Shown: positions 12,007 through 24,900 of the stretch, piece by piece | Layout: each line of letters begins with the position of its first letter | Position numbering within the stretch: position 1 is the first letter of the stretch | Origin: Dillenia suffruticosa | Lineage: Eukaryota; Streptophyta; Magnoliopsida; Dilleniales; Dilleniaceae | Direction: 5' to 3' | Length of the DNA: 64,000 nt | NCBI GenBank assembly: GCA_033439265.1 | Contig: JAVTVX010000001.1 | Coordinates: forward strand, 20,788,608-20,852,607 | The notes under the pieces: generated by a model | What the model was told of the DNA's origin: nothing | The model's database searches: none | The model's input: only the letters and a program-made list of their open reading frames with translations | Position numbers and translations under genes: made by a program

Positions 12007-15000
12007 ATGACGTCTCTGAGTAGAGAATTGGTGTTCTTGATTCTTCAATTCCTCGAAGAGGAGAAGTTTAAGGAGTCCGTACACAAGTAAGATTGTTTAA
12101 CATATTATATCTCCGGGTTTTTATTTTTGTTTCGATTTTCTTGAGGTTTTTAAGGTTTTGTTGAGATTTAGTCTTTCTGAAACTTATGGAGAATAATGGT
12201 ATATTGTCGTGTTGTCCCCTGAGGACTATTAAGGAATCTCTTATACTAAATTTGGAGGTTGTGAATTAGTTTTCGGAAATACCCAAATTCTCCAAAAGCT
12301 TATCCTGAGGTAGAATGGTATATTCTATTCATATTATGGCATCTAGTTACGTTGCTTGCGTGTAATGACTTATAAAACTCAAAAGGGTTCAAAATTTGTG
12401 TTGTGCTGTGTTGTGGGGGTGGGGGTGAAAACGGGTCGGACAAGTTCTGTAGTCGGGACTTATTGCGTTTTTACCATAACTTAAATGACTTTTAAAAGGG
12501 TTCTAAATTTGTGAAATTTAATATGGGGAAATGGGTCCCCGTTCGAAGCAAGAAAGTGTTATCAAGGGACGAATTACAATATGATGAAATGAAATACAAT
12601 GTATTCGTGGTTATAATTTTGGGGGGCGAGAGTCATAATTTTAAAGGGGGCAAACAACATCTCAGACTATAATTTTTGAAATTATATATATATATATAGA
12701 TATATGTGTATATATTTTTTTAAATTTAACGGGAGTAGCTGCCCTGCGCCCCCTCGCCTTGCCCCTGAATCTGACAAGTTTCAACTATGAACCTGTTGCT
12801 TTGGTACCATGTGAAACAATCGGTTTTGTTTTAAGTTGATGGAAAATGGGGTTTTTTGATTAGTAACACTTAACAGGTTTGGTTTGGTGGTGGATATAGG
12901 TTAGAGCAAGAGTCTGGTTTTTTCTTCAATATGAAGTATTTCGAGGAGAAAGCACAAGCTGGAGAGTGGGATGAAGTTGAAAAGTATCTTTCTGGGTTCA
13001 CTAAGGTTGATGATAATCGATATTCAATGAAGATTTATTTTGAGATCAGAAAGCAGAAGTATTTAGAAGCACTTGACAGGTACTATTTTTACTTTTTTTT
13101 TTTTTTTAACACATGCAATGGATATTCTAGTTTTGTTTCTTTTTTCTTGTTTCTAATTTTGTTTGCTTGTGTTATGCAGGCATGACAGGGCTAAGGCTGT
13201 TGAGATATTGGTGAAGGATTTGAAAGTGTTTTCTACATTTAATGAGGAACTGTATAAAGAAATTACACAGCTTCTAACTCTTGAGAACTTTAGGTAAGTT
13301 TTAAATTTCTAGCTATTGGGTGTTTTACAACTTTAATTGACCCGGTAACAATGGCATATGAGATGACATTTGATGATATTTTGGGGATACTGATTTGTTC
13401 ACGGAGTCGGAATTAATTATGTTTAGAAGGGATTAGTGACTCTGTAAAGGTGATTTTTACTTTAAAAGTCAAGTTTGACTTATGGTGCAAATTGAGAATG
13501 TTTTTCAACTCTCTTTTGTTTGAATGCAGAGAAAATGAGCAATTGTCCAAGTATGGTGATACTAAATCTGCTCGAAGCATAATGCTGGTAGAGCTTAAAA
13601 AGTTGATTGAAGCGAATCCACTATTCAGAGATAAACTTGTTTTTCCTACTTTGAAGACATCGCGCCTTCGAACTCTAATTAATCAAAGGTGCAGTCAATA
13701 TTTATTATTTTTTTGCATTTATATTCTGTTTGACTGGTTGTGTTTATTTCATGCCTGTGTCTTCTTTAGTCGAGGTGGTTAGGTATAGTTGAAACTTTCT
13801 GGCATTTTATATGATTACTGAAGTGATGCATGTTGCATATCTGTTCAGTTTGAATTGGCAACACCAGCTGTGCAAGAATCCAAGGCCGAATCCAGACATC
13901 AAAACCTTATTTACAGACCACACATGTTCCCCTCCAAATGGGCCACGTGCTTCTACACCAGTCACTCTTCCGGTTGCAGCAGTAGCAAAGCCATCTGTGT
14001 ACCCTCCGCTGGGGCCTCATGGAGTAAGACAATATACATCTCTGTACTTTTTATATTTCTTATTTTAGGATCTAGGACACTTGTTGATTGGGACGTGTGT
14101 TCGTGTATTTTTTATAATCCTCAGCCTTTTCCACCTGCGGCAGCAGCAGCAGCTGCTAATGCTAATGCTTTGGCTGGGTGGTTGGCTAATGCCAATGCTT
14201 CCTCTGTACAATCTGCTGTTGTTGCTGCATCATCCATAGCTGTTCCACCCAATCAAGGTGAGTGTTTTTCCATTTGATGTTTATATTGTGACATAATTGA
14301 TAAATTCTAATCATTGTCTGGTAGTAGTTTCTGTCCATGATTGATCTTAACCGGAGGGTTTTTTATTTGGAAGAGCGTTCTTTATTTATCAATGAAAGAT
14401 CAAAATTTCTACCAGCTTGCATTTTTGTTTTTGTTTTTGTTTTTGTTTTGGGGGGGATAGCCATTCAAATTTTTAAAGTCATGATTGAAGAAGAATAATT
14501 TCAATTCACCGAGTTGCTTACTTTGGTGTACATTTTTTCTTCTTCTAGTTTCTGTTTTAAAACATCCAAGACCTTCAGGTGGTCTTGGGATGATGGATTA
14601 TCAAAGTGCTGAGCATGAACAACTGATGAAACGCCTGCGGTCTGCTCAGTCTGTAGATGAGGTGCTTTTCATATTTTTATTTTTATTTTTTTAATGCTAC
14701 ATTTCCTGCATATGGTGTGTTACTAATTTGCTGATAGTCATCGAAGCTATTGTGCAATTTGTTTTCTTCAGGTGACTTATCCAGCACCTTCTCAACAAGC
14801 ATCGTGGTCTCTTGATGACCTGCCAAGGGCAGTTGCTTGTGCCTTGCATCAGGGATCGTCTGTGTCAAGCATGGACTTCCATCCTTCCCATCACACTTTA
14901 CTTCTTGGTAGGTCATCAGAGTACAGTGACTTCTTTAGTGCTTATTTGACTGATGAGTCTGTACTAATCTAATTTGGGAAATTATGTCTGAGCAGTTGGA

Positions 15001-18000
15001 TGCAACAGCGGTGAAATCACACTATGGGAGGTCGGTCTTCGAGAAAGACTGGTGTCAAAGCCATTTAAGATATGGGATATGGCGACTTGTTCAGGGCAAT
15101 GTCAGGTATATATGATCTTCATGCTTAAGCTTCATGGGATATACTTCACTTTTTGTTCTTCTTTCCTACAAAGTAACTTCCGGAAGCATGATTCTATTAA
15201 TGGAAAGTAAAGCTATTCATATGTACTTAGTTGTTCCCCCTCTTTGACATCACGATGGCATCAAAATGATGGAGACAAGTGATTAGATAATAATCTCTTT
15301 TGTAGTGATTACTAAATTCTAACATTTTTCCCCTTTTTTTACTGGTATCTGAAGTCAATGGACTGATCTGATTATGGTTTTGGCTTTCTATATCCCTTTA
15401 TTTTGCTGAGAATTTAGATTCTTGAAAAATCAAGGCTTCCTGAATTTTCTTTTGAATGTATTCTATACCTGAAGAAACTTTGTGAATTTGACCTGATGAG
15501 TGCTGAACTTGTATAGTTGTCTACATGTGACAATTTAATGGTTTGCCATTATGCAACCATGTCCTTTTTGCAGGCTGCTTTTGTTAAAGACCCATCCGTA
15601 TCTGTCACTCATGTGGCATGGAGCCCTGATGGAAATTTGATTGGTATGTATGTGCAGTTACCTACCATCAATTTGATGTGTTACTTGGTGTTTCATTTTC
15701 ATTTTTCATATGTTCAGGAGTTGCATTTTCAAAACATTTGATTCACTTGTATGCTTATCAAGCACCTAATGATCTACGCCAGCATTTGGAGGTATGTCCT
15801 CTCTCCTTTTTTTTCCCCATAATTTTGTCCACAAAGCAAAACACAAAGTTAGTGTGCCCTGATCTTTGGATCCTGTCTCCTGGTAGATTGATGCCCATGT
15901 TGGTGGTGTAAATGATTTAGCATTCTCTCATCCAAACAAGCAATTATGTGTTGTCACTTGTGGCGATGATAAGTTAATAAAGGTGAGAGTTTGTAGCCTT
16001 GAGATCTACTTTACTGTTGCTTTGTAGATTCATCTGACATAATGTGCAATAATAGGTCTGGGATCTGTCTGGAAGAAAACTTTATAATTTTGAAGGGCAT
16101 GAGGCTCCTGTCTATTCTGTTTGTCCCCACCACAAGGAGAATATTCAGGTACAATTATTATTTTGGCAGTTCACTTTTGCTGCTGTCTCGATGTGGCAAT
16201 ATGTTTTATTCTTTGTTTCTGTGCATTATGGGTGGGAGCATTGAATGGAAAGTGTCTACTTAAGCTTTTAAGGTTGATGATGGTGTCAAGTAGCACTTCT
16301 ATTGGCTATGTTCTTCTATACTTGTGGCGGTTGTAAGCTTGCTATTTCCAATTTTGTACATGACTGTGCTCCAAATCTTTATGCAGTAATGAGGTCATTA
16401 AAATTTTCCTGTGAGGGCTTTGGTATTTTTGGTACCATTTTGACATATTAGTACTGCTTGTGAGTTTTGGGATTCCAAGGCCTTGCCCTTGGCCTTGCCC
16501 TTGAGTAACTGTCCTAACCAGGTGGTTCCTTGGTTATGGCCAATGCTGGGATTTTGCAAAAAGATACAACTCGAGATAAAGTGGGATGAAATTGTTTCCT
16601 AAATGATTTTAGACAAAATTATGACCAGTCATTTGCCATTTGCTTGGTGGAGTATGTATCTTAGATTTTGTTGTTCTTTCACATCTTTGCAGTTCATCTT
16701 TTCAACTGCTATTGATGGAAAAATTAAGGCCTGGCTGTACGACAATGTGGGCTCAAGGGTTGACTATGATGCCCCCGGGCAGTGGTGTACAACGATGCTC
16801 TATAGTGCTGATGGCAGTCGGTAAGATTATTCATTGGGAGAACAAAATAAAAAAAAAAAGAAGACATCTTTTGGATGACTTGATTTATATGAAAACTGAT
16901 AAAGGTTGCAGCTGAAGTTCTTTTTCTTTTTTGGGTCAACTTTTAGATTATTCTCCTGTGGGACAAGTAAGGATGGAGACTCTCACCTAGTTGAGTGGAA
17001 TGAAAGTGAGGGAGCAATAAAAAGGACTTATTCTGGGTTTAGAAAGAAATCGGCCGGCATTGTTCAGTTTGACACAACAAGAAATCACTTTTTGGCTGTT
17101 GGTGAAGATAGCCAAATTAAGTTTTGGGATATGGACAATACTAACGTCCTCGCAACGTCAGATGCTGATGGTGGACTTCCGGTCGGTATTGTGTGACTTA
17201 TTGGTATTAAATGCCTTTATTTTACAATTTTTTTTTCTTTGGTTGCTTTGTTACCAAGAGCATTGTCATGGTTGCTTTGTTACCAAGAGCATTGTCATGG
17301 TTGCTTCAGAGTCTTCCTCGCTTGAGATTCAACAAGGAAGGAAATCTTCTTGCTGTCACAACTGCTGACAATGGAATCAAGATCCTTGCGAATGCCATTG
17401 GTTTGAGATCTTTGAGAGCTATTGATACTCGATCTTATGAAGCATCTAGGGCAACAACTGAACCTTTAGAGATGAAGGTATTGTCTGCATTGTGTTGCTA
17501 CTGTTTGTTAAATTATGTTACTGATTTAGTAACTTAATTTTTTTTTTCCATTTTTTGTGAATTAGGTTTCTGGCACTGCAGTTGCAAACATCAGTCCAAT
17601 CATTAATAGAGTGGAACGTGTAGACAGAAGCTCCCCTGCCAAGCCTACTCCTATTCTTGTATTGAATTGAGAAATAAAAGTCTAAACAATTGTTGTTATA
17701 TAGTTTAATGGTTGGCTTCACATATGAAGCAGCTGAAATCAAGTCTAATTTTCTAAAAATTGTCTTTCTGTAGAATGGGGTTGATCCTATTGCAAGAAGC
17801 CTCGAGAAGCCAAGGGTAATGGAGGATGCATATGATAAAAGTAAACCTTGGGAACTAACTGAAATTGTAGAACCCATTCAGTGTCGAGTTGTGACCATGC
17901 CAGATAGCACAGATCCTAACTGCAAGGTTTTTATGGGCGAACCTCATGTCTTTGTTACCTTTTAGCTATATTACACTTAAAATTAGCTCACTGTAATAAT

Positions 18001-20605
18001 TCTATTGGCCTCACTCTTATGCAGGTTGCTCGGCTTCTTTACACAAATTCTGGGGTTGGCATTTTAGCCCTTGGAGCAAATGGGGTTCAAAAACTGTGGA
18101 AGTGGAGCCGCAATGATCAAAATCCAAGTGGAAAGGTATACTGGTTACGCCATACATGTGCAAACACATACATGCATTTATGCACACTTGTTTATAGTCA
18201 ATTATCTTGGAGATATTTCTGAATCTTTGGAGGATATGAAGGCCACTGCTTCTGTTGTTCCACAACATTGGCAACCAAACAGTGGTCTTGTCATGACTAA
18301 TGATGTCTCAGATTCAAATTTGGAAGAAGCAGTTCCATGCATAGCACTCTCCAAGAATGATTCTTATGTGATGTCTGCTTGTGGAGGAAAAGTTTCATTG
18401 TTCAATATGATGACTTTCAAGGTAAATTGATGTGACACAAATTGTATGGCTGTGAAATAGATTTCTAAAATATAGTTTACTTGTCACTGGTTTTATCCAA
18501 TTCTTCTGTGCTGCTGCTTTAACTTATATAATTAGATCTATTATTAGAATCAATTTTTGTTATGCTATTGTAGGTTATGACAACATTCATGCCGCCACCA
18601 CCTGCTCCAACCTACCTTGCATTTCATCCTCAAGATAACAACATCATCGCAATTGGTTTAGAAGATTCAACCATCAATATTTACAACGTCAGGGTGGATG
18701 AGGTAATATGAAGAAATATGCTTGTTTTCTACATGATCTGATTCGTGGCAACTGTATTTAAGGAGGCTCTCTGCCACTTACAGGTTAAGACAAAACTAAA
18801 AGGTCACCAGAAGCGCATTACTGGTCTAGCATTTTCTACCAATCTGAACATCCTGGTTTCTTCTGGTGCTGATGCTCAGGTAAGTTGAAACTATCATTCT
18901 TTTGGACTTGTTGTTTCAGAACTTTGTTTGGATTTCCTTAACGCTGAGGGATTTGTCTTTAAGTAGTACTGGATTATTTTGATCTGGTACTCTATCAGAA
19001 GAAAGTACCGATTTCTACCATTGAAGATGCTGACAAGTTATGAGGTCATAAAACATATTCCATTGTGCCTCAAGAAAGAAGAAACTGTAAATTGAGTAGA
19101 ATTCTAAGTTATGAAAGTGGGAGCAAAGATATTTGGTGAAATATGTTGATTACTTACCCCTTTTAAAGCTTTTTAATTGATATGGCTTACTTTGGTGATT
19201 TCATCTCTTTTGGTTGTTATATCATTTCAGAACATCCTTCCATTTAGGTTGTAGTCTTCATGTATTGCTTGTCTGTGTGTAGTCTGTGTTTTTTGATGCT
19301 TCTTCTTTCTGTACTTATAGCCCTCTATTAGTTCATAGCACCTTAGGGCCTTGCACTGTTAGTGACATCTTGCATGTTTTGTGCTTAACCTAGTGGTTGT
19401 CATGGAATAAGTTCTCTGATGGTTTTCATGTTTTTCTTCTGGTTGAATTACCTTGTTTGCTTTTCTATTCATATACAATTTTTACCTTGGAGCTATGGGC
19501 ATTATTTGAAGTTCTTGTAGGCTGCCTTCAGAAAGAATCCTAACACTCAGTCCTGATTACGTGCCAAATGCAATTACCTTTGGTTTGGTTATCTTGTCTA
19601 CTTCCATTTTCCCAATTTTTTGACTTACCACTAGAATTATGTATGAGAGATGTTTAGCATGTGTGAGATTTTCCTCTATGATTTTTGTCCTTTACTTTTC
19701 TTGGTTACCATGCACAAAGTTTGTCTAAGAAAGCATGCAAACTCTGGCCTTCCCCTCTCCCGCCTCGATATTAACTTTCTGGAAGTTTGGAACTCATGTA
19801 CTGGTTCCATTATGTAGATTTGCTTCTGGAATACTGATTCATGGGATAAGAGAAAATCAATAACAATTCAATTGCCTGCTGGAAAGGCTCCTGGTGACAC
19901 CCGTGTACAATTTCACTCTGATCAAGTCCGCTTGTTGGTATGTCATGAGATGCAGCTAGCAGTCTATGATGCTTCCAAGATGGACCGTATTCGACAGGTA
20001 CTAAGTGACAAAAATTTTGTTGTATAAAGTTTTGTTGAAGTTATTAAATGTGGTTTATGTTTCCAGTGGATGCCGCAAGACGTGCTGTCTGCACCAATAT
20101 CTTATGCAGCGTATTCCTGCAACAGCCAACTAGTGTATGCTACTTTTGTTGATGGTAATATTGGGGTGTTTGATGCTGATACCCTCAGACTCAGATGTCG
20201 TATTGCACCATCAGCATACCTATCTCATGCTTTGTCAAACAGGTAACAGCAAAGCCCTCCTCGGATAACTTAATGACAGCTATGTTGTATTCAGATGAAA
20301 ATTATGCAACACCAATTTGCATTGCTTCTGTATTGTTCAACACCCCTTGTTTCCAATTTGTGGTGAACTTTTGCTATTTGTCTTTTAACAGCCAAGCAGC
20401 GAGCCCGCTTCTTGTCACAGCACATCCCCAGGAGCCAAATCAATTAGCTGTTGGATTATCAGATGGTTCTGTCAAAGTTCTTGAGCCCTTAGATTCCGAA
20501 GGAAAGTGGGGCGTTACAGTACCTGTTGATAATGGAATGCAAAGCGGCAGAGCTGCTGCGTCATCCACCACTAGCAATTCTGCCACTGAACAGATTCAGA
20601 GATAG
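12007..20605 (+). CDS. TPR2: TOPLESS-related co-repressor, TPR2-like, complete
   Basis: Groucho/Tup1-type nuclear transcriptional co-repressor; the family binds EAR-motif repressors and recruits histone deacetylases. Exons: 12007-12086, 12900-13079, 13180-13293, 13530-13688, 13849-14023, 14125-14257, 14549-14661, 14772-14907, 14996-15105, 15574-15643, 15718-15791, 15887-15982, 16056-16148, 16693-16820, 16947-17181, 17310-17477, 17566-17658, 17774-17926, 18025-18135, 18242-18421, 18574-18702, 18784-18879, 19818-19997, 20067-20242, 20392-20605. They sum to 3396 nt, 1131 residues, the normal family length. LisH is at about 4-36 (SRELVFLILQFLEEEKF) and CTLH at about 34-92, followed by a CRA-like helical part, an Ala/Asn-rich linker and WD40 repeats. 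GMMDYQSAEHEQLMKRLRSA, SMDFHPSHHTLL and the C-terminal EQIQR match my memory of Arabidopsis TPR2 better than TPR3 or TPL. Orthology is by recall, not alignment. Confidence 0.97.
12600..12775. mobile_element. MITE relic in TPR2 intron 1
   Basis: Inside intron 12087-12899 a GC-rich/AT-rich/GC-rich block runs from TTTGGGGGGCGAG through a (TA)n core to GCCCTGCGCCCCCTCG and CCTTGCCCCTGA. The layout matches the hAT-like MITE relics elsewhere in the window in reverse orientation. Termini and target duplication are not identifiable. Confidence 0.35.
17241..17298 (+). repeat. 29-bp perfect tandem duplication before a TPR2 splice acceptor
   Basis: Copies at 17241-17269 and 17270-17298 are identical, beginning GGTTGCTTTGTTACCAAGAG. 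A third partial copy (GGTTGCTT) leads directly into the CAG acceptor at 17307-17309. The duplication lengthens the 128-bp intron but leaves the acceptor unique. Confidence 0.9.
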
Positions 20606-21766
20606 AGATCAATATGCCTTATTGTTCTGTTGAAATTTTAATCATGATGTATGTATCATAGTGGGATGATTTTTATGTATTGCTTCGAATGTGTGACCAT
20701 AGGGAACATTAGAGTACGATATATTCTTGTATATCATCTCTTTAGTCTGAGAAATGTGACATTAATTTATTGCTTATAATAATAATTTCTGTTTTTAATT
20801 CTTTAAACCATCCAGGAGTATTTAACCTCTACAATTCACCCTTGCTAACAATACATTCAATGTATAACCCTTTAAGCGGAGTTACTCCGAAAATTTTCAA
20901 CGGCAGTGTCTGCTCCGGCATTTTGTAAGAGCTCATTTCTTTATCCTGATTATCAGAACTCAATTCAAGTTGGTTTTGACGGGCTCACAATGTTACTGGC
21001 TGAAAGATTAATGGTGCAGATTTGCTGTTCAGCTGAACCCGACATATTTAGAGATCAAAGTGCTCACTCTGCAGGGATGGTCCATATCTACTTTGGTCTG
21101 TAAGGCCTTGACAATTTGCAGTTTGCTGGGCTCCCATTTGGATGTTGAAAGGCTGTCTTTCCCATGAATGAAATATGAAGCACCGTATCACTCTGCAAGT
21201 TGTGTTTTGTTGTTGTTGTTGTTGGATTTTTTATTTTATTTTATTTTATTTTTTTCGTTTTTTCCGTTGGTATTCGGATTCTACCCGATTAATCCGGTTT
21301 ATGCACTGTAAGGCCTATTTTTAGGGTTTGGTTCTCCTAAATCATTTTTCGTCATTTTTAGGGTTTTGAACTCGAAATCTCTTGTTAAAAAGGTAGAATG
21401 TATTTGATCATTCAATCTAAAGGAACTTTGTGTTCTTTTTGTTGTTATAGATGGTTATTGGAGACTTATTGGCGATTGGATTAAGGGGAGATCTAGCGTT
21501 ATGCAACTTTAGACATAGATTGGTTTGAAAAATACAATGGAATCCAGTAAAGAAATCGGAGTAGGCAAAGCCAGAACTCGAAAAGCCTTTCAGCTTTTGA
21601 CCTGCTGTTTGCAATTGAACAAAATGTTCAAAATATTTGTTTGTTCTTTGCTTTAGCTGATTCAGTTTTTGTTTTCTTTCTAGTCAAAAAGGATGCAGAG
21701 GGACAATCAATATTATATTTCTCTCTCCAAATATCACCATAAGAGCTCTCACTCGTGAAATATACA
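20606..21766. other. TPR2 3' UTR and spacer
   Basis: The 3' UTR follows the TAG at 20603-20605; no canonical AATAAA is seen in the first 200 bases. A dispersed AT-rich repeat copy lies at about 21265-21425 (see findings). Short open frames here look non-coding. Confidence 0.5.
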
Positions 21767-21774
21767 GTTTGAGC

Positions 21775-21980
21775 CGGTGGCGGATCCCGGACCCAAGGGC
21801 AGTGGGGGCAAAATATTTTCATGGAACAGAATGACGATATGGGTCGACTGATGATGTTAGTGGGGGTAATATTTTGGATTGAATGGGGGTAACATTTATT
21901 TGATATGTAAAAATTAATAGAATTATTTTGGTCCGGTGGAGGCAATTGCCCACCCTCATGTATACGTAGCTCCGCCACTG
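21775..21980. mobile_element. Complete 206-bp hAT-type MITE with 8-bp target duplication
   Basis: The element is flanked by identical 8-bp copies of GTTTGAGC at 21767-21774 and 21981-21988. Its left end is CGGTGGCGGATC and its right end, inverted, is CAGTGGCGGAGC, a 10/12 match. An 8-bp target duplication with short CAGNGGCGGA-like inverted ends is characteristic of hAT-derived MITEs. It has no coding capacity, so it is non-autonomous. Confidence 0.85.
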
Positions 21981-21988
21981 GTTTGAGC

Positions 21989-24900
21989 CATAGCTATCAT
22001 CTTTCGGCGAGCTAGTCACTGTAGTTTCATTGAAGTGCTATGTTTTTTACAACTATCCGTTAGTTTGCGAACCACTACTGCAAACAAGTTCAAGCTCGGA
22101 ACCACGTTCACGAATAAGGCACTAGACTACCACATTGATGGCTTAGCTTCAATTCAAATTGACTAGGCATTTGTGAGGCTTATCTGGTATTATTGGCTAC
22201 TTTTCTGGCTGAAGCTGAAAGGTTTAGGTCCTCTCTGTCTTCCTGTATGTCAAAATCCTTTTCTAGAATTTGAGTCAGGTTCTCTCCTTATCCATTCCAT
22301 TCAAAGCCCCACTCATTTCTCTTCTGCTCCGGATGTTTTGCCATAGAACAAGAGACATCCACGTGTCTGGATTGGAGGGGTTTTTGTATTTTTGTTTGAA
22401 GAAGTCTCTGTTGCTTTCTTTATTTAATATTTGTGTGGGTTTTATGGCTTTTGATTCCTTCCTGCCATGCATGTTATTTTTGAGGCTACCATTGGTCACA
22501 CTCACTCAGAGCTACAAATGAACTGCCTCTTTCCTGAAATGGCTCCATCTTAGCTGTTCAAACCCAATGGATTCGTAAGCAGGTTATAAGCTTAGTCCTG
22601 AGAGTTTTTGGGGAGTTGACTTTGATTGTAGTGATTAGCCATCGCCGGAATGGTTTTGCCAGATGAAAATGCCTCTCCCACCGAAGGGAGGGGTGGTGTA
22701 ACAGGTCTCTGTCCTCTTAAAATTTTATGAAGAAATTGTATTATATATAATTTTGAACGTATTTAATTTATGAGTGCCTGATACCTTTGTTTTTTTTTTA
22801 AAAAAAAAATTTATATGTAAATTTTTAATAACAATTTATTGGATATTGTTACTAATTGTTTTAAATATATTTAAAAATTTTAAAAATATAATTAAAATTT
22901 GTTAGAATATAATTTTTTTAAAAAAATTACAATCTTAGTACTTAATTTTACGATGTTACTTATTTGACTTCTCGATTGTGATGATGGGAATCATGGGGTA
23001 AAATGATGTTAGTTTGTGTCAGGCAAGTTTGCCTGTGCTCCCGTTACCAATTTGGGTGGCAAGTGCAATTTGCGATCTTGCAGATCCTCCCAAGTCTAGC
23101 ATGTGGAGGGAAAGTTGGCAAAAGAAAAATTCAGAAACAAGATTAGGCAATCAACAGTGACTATAAACAGAAATGTTAGTAATGCCAGGGAAAGGGTTTA
23201 CAGACTGACGCAGCATTGAACCAGGAAGGGGGAGGGGGTGTGCTAAAAGACCATCATTGCAGGTTGGACCAAAAAAGGTAGGCAATTAGTGCAAGTGGCA
23301 GAACCCAAAGGTACTGTTCATAGAGAGAGATTCTTGTCTTTTGATGAGAGAGGAGAGGGAGCGTGAGTATGAGTATGAGTGAGGCCAGGCTAGCATTTGA
23401 GGCCATGATTGATGTGGGGTCCTTACCCTTCTTCCCCCTGTCATCCCACATGCCTGGCTCGACCACCCATGCGACTCTAACTTCGTCCTTTTGTTGGCCT
23501 CGCGGTTTTATTTGCTTAGGCTGCTTTGATTAGATTAATATCCTATTTTGCACTCAGACAACACTATTACTTAGGAGTTACACTGTCACTGTACTGTTAT
23601 TACTTTCCATTAATGTTGCCGAGGCTTATTTGTGGGAGACCATCCTTAATTTTTTACATTGTATTCCCTATCTCTTATGTTTAAGGTTTGATTAAATAAG
23701 ATTGACCATGAAGAGAAGAATCAGATACAGAAGAAAGTTAGCCTCCACCACCAACCATCCTCATCAATAATTGAGGTATAGAAGTGACAAATGGTGGCAG
23801 TATTAGACTTCAGTGTGAAGACTTAACTACTTTCATAGTCTAGAACATATCATAAATCAATCATAGTTTAATGCAATTCAATTCGAGAGTTATTAAGGTA
23901 TGCATTGGTGACACCAAGTTTACGCGTTGCTTGGTTATTACAATGTGGGACAAAGAAAATGACTTCGTTGATTGTAAATGCAGCAGTCCATTTTTTATAT
24001 AAACAGGGGAAAAAATAAAAGAAAAATCACAATTTGGAATTTTGAAGTTTGAAGACTATTAGATTCACAAAATGTTTTTGTACCACAAGGGTGTTCAATG
24101 TTCATATGACCAAAGATCATCAGCGTTTGGACTCCGAGCGCACAAGAATTATAGAGACAATATGTAATTGTCGATATATCAGCATTATGTGATATTTTTT
24201 TTTATATTTTTATGATTAATATCTAACTTTTATTTGACTAATTCGATTCGATTATTGTGGAATTCATTTTAGGGGTTGGTTTTTTCAAATCATTTTTCAT
24301 CATTTTCATGACTCAAACTCGAGATCTCTAGTTAAGGGAGAAGAGTGCTTGACCACTCAATTCAAAAGAGTTTGGTTCATACTGTGATATTGATAAAATG
24401 ATCAGGTCTGCTTTTTTTTTTTGAAAATTTTCTTTTGATTTAAAATTTTGATGAATTATGGATATAGTATATAATTATCAATACATCATTAAACTCTGAT
24501 ATTGATAGAATGATCAAATTGTCAAATTTTGAAAAATTCTTAATTAAAAAGAAAAAAAGAAAATTTAAGAAAAGGGTCAATGGTCCCATGTGTCGTGTGG
24601 TCTTCTAGCTTAAAAGGAAGCTCTGTCCATTTGTGAAATCTAGGGTTTCTAAGCATCAAACGACCACTTTTTTTTTTTTTTTTTGTCTTGCAATAAGGGT
24701 TGAAGATGGGGTTTTGATCCAGAGTTCCCCATCTCTTACCTCTTGTGAAGTTGTCATATTGATTAAAATCATAATTGCTTTTGTTTGTATCATAAAAAAC
24801 TAAATAATATTTTTTTATGATGAATGAATTTTTCAAATGGGCATTCTCTTTTTGGAATGACAAAAGTGGGTTTTTGCTTTTATATCTCATACCCTCATCT

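Noticed and set aside
23451..23475. TGCCTGGCTC followed by CCCATG, reminiscent of the start of miR160
   Set aside because: Only the first ten bases agree with miR160 as I know it; the next bases diverge and no convincing complementary star arm is present in the neighbouring 200 bp.
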